Below are positions 32,652 to 34,588 of a stretch of 34,588 nucleotides of DNA, in pieces. The notes under the pieces are model-generated. The model had not been told where the DNA came from. It made no database searches and saw only the letters and a program-made list of their open reading frames with translations. The stretch's first letter is position 1. Every line of letters starts with the position of its first letter. Source of the stretch: Pseudomonadota bacterium (lineage in GTDB: Bacteria; Desulfobacterota; Desulfarculia; Adiutricales; JAGVGV01); the NCBI GenBank assembly GCA_018830135.1, contig JAHJTB010000027.1, positions 1-34,588 on the forward strand, in the 5' to 3' direction. A program made the translations under genes and the position numbers.

Positions 32652-32783
32652 GCTTGCCAAAATATAGAGAGATCAAGGAGATGGACCACGATTATGCTCC
32701 TTGGGATTACCCGGCCTCCGGGACGCCCCGAGGGCATATCGGGTTAAAAGCGGGTATTTGTTAATGGGTCAGGTCTTGAATGC

Positions 32784-32997
32784 ACCCGATTGCTTCGTCG
32801 CCTGTCGGCTCCCCGCAAAGACGGATGTGCCGTGGGGCAAGGGAAGCAGGAATGGAAGCTCACAACGGGTGGCTTTGCCTTGGTGGCATGCCGGTCTTTT
32901 CCGACGAAGCCTTGGCCTGGACCAATCGCTCCCTATCCCCGCGGACCCCAAAAAAATCCGTCTTTGCGCGGAGTTGCGGGCGACGAAGCAATCGGGT
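32784..32997. repeat. Dispersed inverted repeat element, copy B (MITE-like)
   Basis: The left arm (32784-32825: acccgattgcttcgtcgcc then gcaaagacgga) and right arm (32957-32997: tccgtctttgc then ggcgacgaagcaatcgggt) are inverted copies, with 19 and 11 matching bases at their ends and a mismatched middle. The inner flanks (cgtggggcaaggga and tccctatccccgcg) are also partly complementary. The approximately 130-base interior is non-coding. The arms match copy A at 1120-1201. Confidence 0.65.
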
Positions 32998-33199
32998 TGG
33001 TCCCGGAGCGGCTCCATCCTTAACGGACTCTCCTTCTTACGCTCCGTCTCCTTCTGGTTTTTCAAGGGAATATTACTGACGCCGAAGTGTGGTTGTTTCT
33101 GGGGAATTCCCGTTCTGTTCGCTACCGCCGGACGATTTCGGCGACCCATACGGCTGGCCGGCCCATGTTCCGGGCGTGCGACCATAACAAGGCCTTGAA

Positions 33200-34588
33200 A
33201 TGAATCCATCACCCCATGAATTCACCGACCGGCCCTCGCGCTTCTCGGGACGGGGTCTGATCGGATCATTAAGAAAACGCCTCAAAATCCATGAAAACGA
33301 AATCGGCCTCTTCCTTTGGCTGGCCCTGTTTTTCTTCCTGACCTTCTTCGTCACGGCCCTGTTTCGCAATTATACCGAGACGGCCTTCCTGAAACGGTAT
33401 GGTCCGGATTCCCTGCCGTTGATGTTTGTCATTAACGGCCTCCTGACAATCGCGGTATTCAAGTTGCTCGGCAGGATCGAATCGAGGTCCGGGGATCGCT
33501 ATCTGTTTGCCGGAATCCTCCTGGTTTACGCGGCCGGGATCATCGGGCTGTTTTTCCTGGTCCAAAACGGGACGGCCCTGGCCTACCCGGTTTTGTTTCA
33601 GCTTCTCTACCTGCTTGATTCATTCATCATTGTTTATGTCTGGAATATCGCCAACGCCCTGGTCAATGCCCGGCAGGCCGGTCGCCTGTATCCCGTCCTG
33701 ACGGCCTTCACCGTCGCCGGCGGGTCCATCGGCAGCTTTCTGACCGAGCCCCTGGGCGCGGTCCTGGGAAATGACCAACTCCTTCCTTGTTCGGCCGCCA
33801 CCTTCCTTGTATTGGCCCTGTTTCTGATTTTTGGATCGAGCCGGTTGAAGTTCGAGGACCGTGAAGTCCGGAACGAAACCCATCAAGTCCGCGCCCGGGA
33901 AATACCGGGTCTGATCCGGAAATACCCCATCCTGCGGTATCTGGTCGTCATCAGTTGGGTCCCCAATATCCTGCTTCCCATATTTTTCTATCAATTCAGC
34001 ATCATCGCCAACAACACCTTCGGCTCGGAGCAGGCCCTCCTGGCCTTTCTAGGCTCCTTCCGGGGCGGCATGACCGCCTTCATTTTTATCCTGCTCTTTT
34101 TTATTTCCAGCCTGTACAAAAGATTCGGTCTGGTCCGGGTCTCCCTGGTCAACCCGTTCGCTTTTCTGTCGATTTTCCTGGGCTTGCACTGCTTCTTCAA
34201 CATGTACGTGGCGGCCGCCGGCCAGGTGCTGATCCGCCTGATACAGCGGGCGGTGTCAGGACCGGTCAACAAGATATTTTTCCTGCTCGTTCCCGGCGCT
34301 ATTTCCGCATGGAGCCAGGTTTTCGTTCGAGGCACGGTGGTCAAGATCGGCATGATGACAGGGTCCCTGCTCATGCTGATACTCAAGCCGGTCCTCGATC
34401 CCAGGGAACTGGCCCTTCCGGCGGCCGGCCTGGCTTTATATCTCGCGGCCGAAACCCTGCTGTTCGGGCGCCGTTACAAGGCCAGCTTGAAGCAGGCCGT
34501 GATCGGCCGGAACATTGACTACGATTCCCTGGACCCCAAGGAATACTGGTCGAACTCGATGGGACTCGCCCCAAATTATTCCGTTCCA
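33200..34588 (+). CDS. Multi-pass membrane transporter, MFS or nucleotide-translocase-like (3' end outside window)
   Basis: The frame from ATG 33200 is open to the last base, giving at least 463 residues. A short hydrophilic N-terminus is followed by about 11-12 hydrophobic helices (first: IGLFLWLALFFFLTFFVTAL). The pattern ALFRNYTETAFLKRYGPDSL with PLMFVINGLLTIAVF and later SFRGGMTAFIFILLFFISSL resembles the ATP/ADP-translocase-like branch of MFS-fold proteins, which in deltaproteobacteria often carries C-terminal HEAT or cyclic-nucleotide-binding domains. The hydrophilic end (DYDSLDPKEYWSNSM) suggests such a cytoplasmic extension begins here. The transported solute is unknown. Only a modest AAGG ribosome site is seen. 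Confidence 0.8.
   Translation, partial: MNPSPHEFTDRPSRFSGRGLIGSLRKRLKIHENEIGLFLWLALFFFLTFFVTALFRNYTETAFLKRYGPDSLPLMFVINGLLTIAVFKLLGRIESRSGDRYLFAGILLVYAAGIIGLFFLVQNGTALAYPVLFQLLYLLDSFIIVYVWNIANALVNARQAGRLYPVLTAFTVAGGSIGSFLTEPLGAVLGNDQLLPCSAATFLVLALFLIFGSSRLKFEDREVRNETHQVRAREIPGLIRKYPILRYLVVISWVPNILLPIFFYQFSIIANNTFGSEQALLAFLGSFRGGMTAFIFILLFFISSLYKRFGLVRVSLVNPFAFLSIFLGLHCFFNMYVAAAGQVLIRLIQRAVSGPVNKIFFLLVPGAISAWSQVFVRGTVVKIGMMTGSLLMLILKPVLDPRELALPAAGLALYLAAETLLFGRRYKASLKQAVIGRNIDYDSLDPKEYWSNSMGLAPNYSVP

Larger units (their letters stand above)
32492..33199. other. Long intergenic region with a repeat element and a possible promoter
   Basis: Open frames run through this region on both strands, but they have no ribosome site or recognisable motif. 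It contains a candidate promoter (32623-32651) and the larger copy of the dispersed inverted repeat (32784-32997). Confidence 0.55.

Noticed and set aside
32701-33198. 165-codon plus-strand frame before the transporter gene
   Set aside because: It runs through the inverted-repeat element, has no ribosome site and shows repeat-derived low-complexity sequence.

Overview
The window reads as a high-GC anaerobic bacterial chromosome. The best guess is a sulfate-reducing or syntrophic deltaproteobacterium (Desulfobacterota). This rests on gene content rather than a marker gene: several multi-cluster 4Fe-4S proteins, two DUF169 paralogues, a B12-dependent acyl-CoA mutase with a separate cobalamin subunit, a C_GCAxxG-type redox protein and a DUF2284 protein. 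No rRNA, tRNA, CRISPR array or intact insertion sequence was seen.

Layout. 1-996 is the 3' part of a ferredoxin-like protein with an unusual cysteine run. 1504-4443 (minus) is a secreted protein with an internally duplicated repeat region and C-terminal calcium-binding repeats. 5104-10884 (minus) is a co-directional block: a TetR/NemR-like regulator, a frameshifted ferredoxin-like gene, a DUF1330 protein, an epoxyqueuosine-reductase-like 4Fe-4S protein, two DUF169 proteins, a 4Fe-4S gene remnant and an enoyl-CoA isomerase. 11209-13532 holds a LysR regulator divergent from a C_GCAxxG protein, which converges on a DUF2284 protein. 14216-16332 (minus) encodes a two-subunit B12 mutase, divergent from a tandem double-TetR regulator (16870-18051). 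18219-22288 is visibly AT-richer and carries a hybrid sensor kinase and a membrane protein with an HExxH motif. 22393-32491 is a cell-surface polysaccharide region: three glycosyltransferases, a methyltransferase, a GSCFA protein, a heparinase II/III-like protein, a histidine phosphatase and a B12-binding radical SAM protein. 33200 to the end is an incomplete multi-pass membrane transporter.

The strongest discovery candidate is the TetR gene at 10303-10884. Its frame is interrupted only by one UGA at codon 100, exactly where NemR-type regulators carry their redox-sensing cysteine. The lysine that partners this cysteine in NemR also appears conserved. A 41-nt SECIS-like hairpin lies 3 nt after the UGA, with a G in the first two bases of its apical loop. 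Upstream, a TTGACA-N17-TATTCT promoter is overlapped by two TAGAC-type palindromes that resemble NemR operators, and the gene ends in an ATGA overlap with the next. Together these suggest a selenocysteine-based redox or electrophile-sensing repressor that controls itself and the redox-protein block downstream. A nonsense mutation or sequencing error is the main alternative.

Second in interest is the mutase pair, whose large subunit lacks the Tyr-His pair of the canonical acyl-CoA mutase active site, pointing to an unassigned substrate. It is paired with an unusual regulator made of two fused TetR units and a perfect 8-4-8 palindrome between the two genes.
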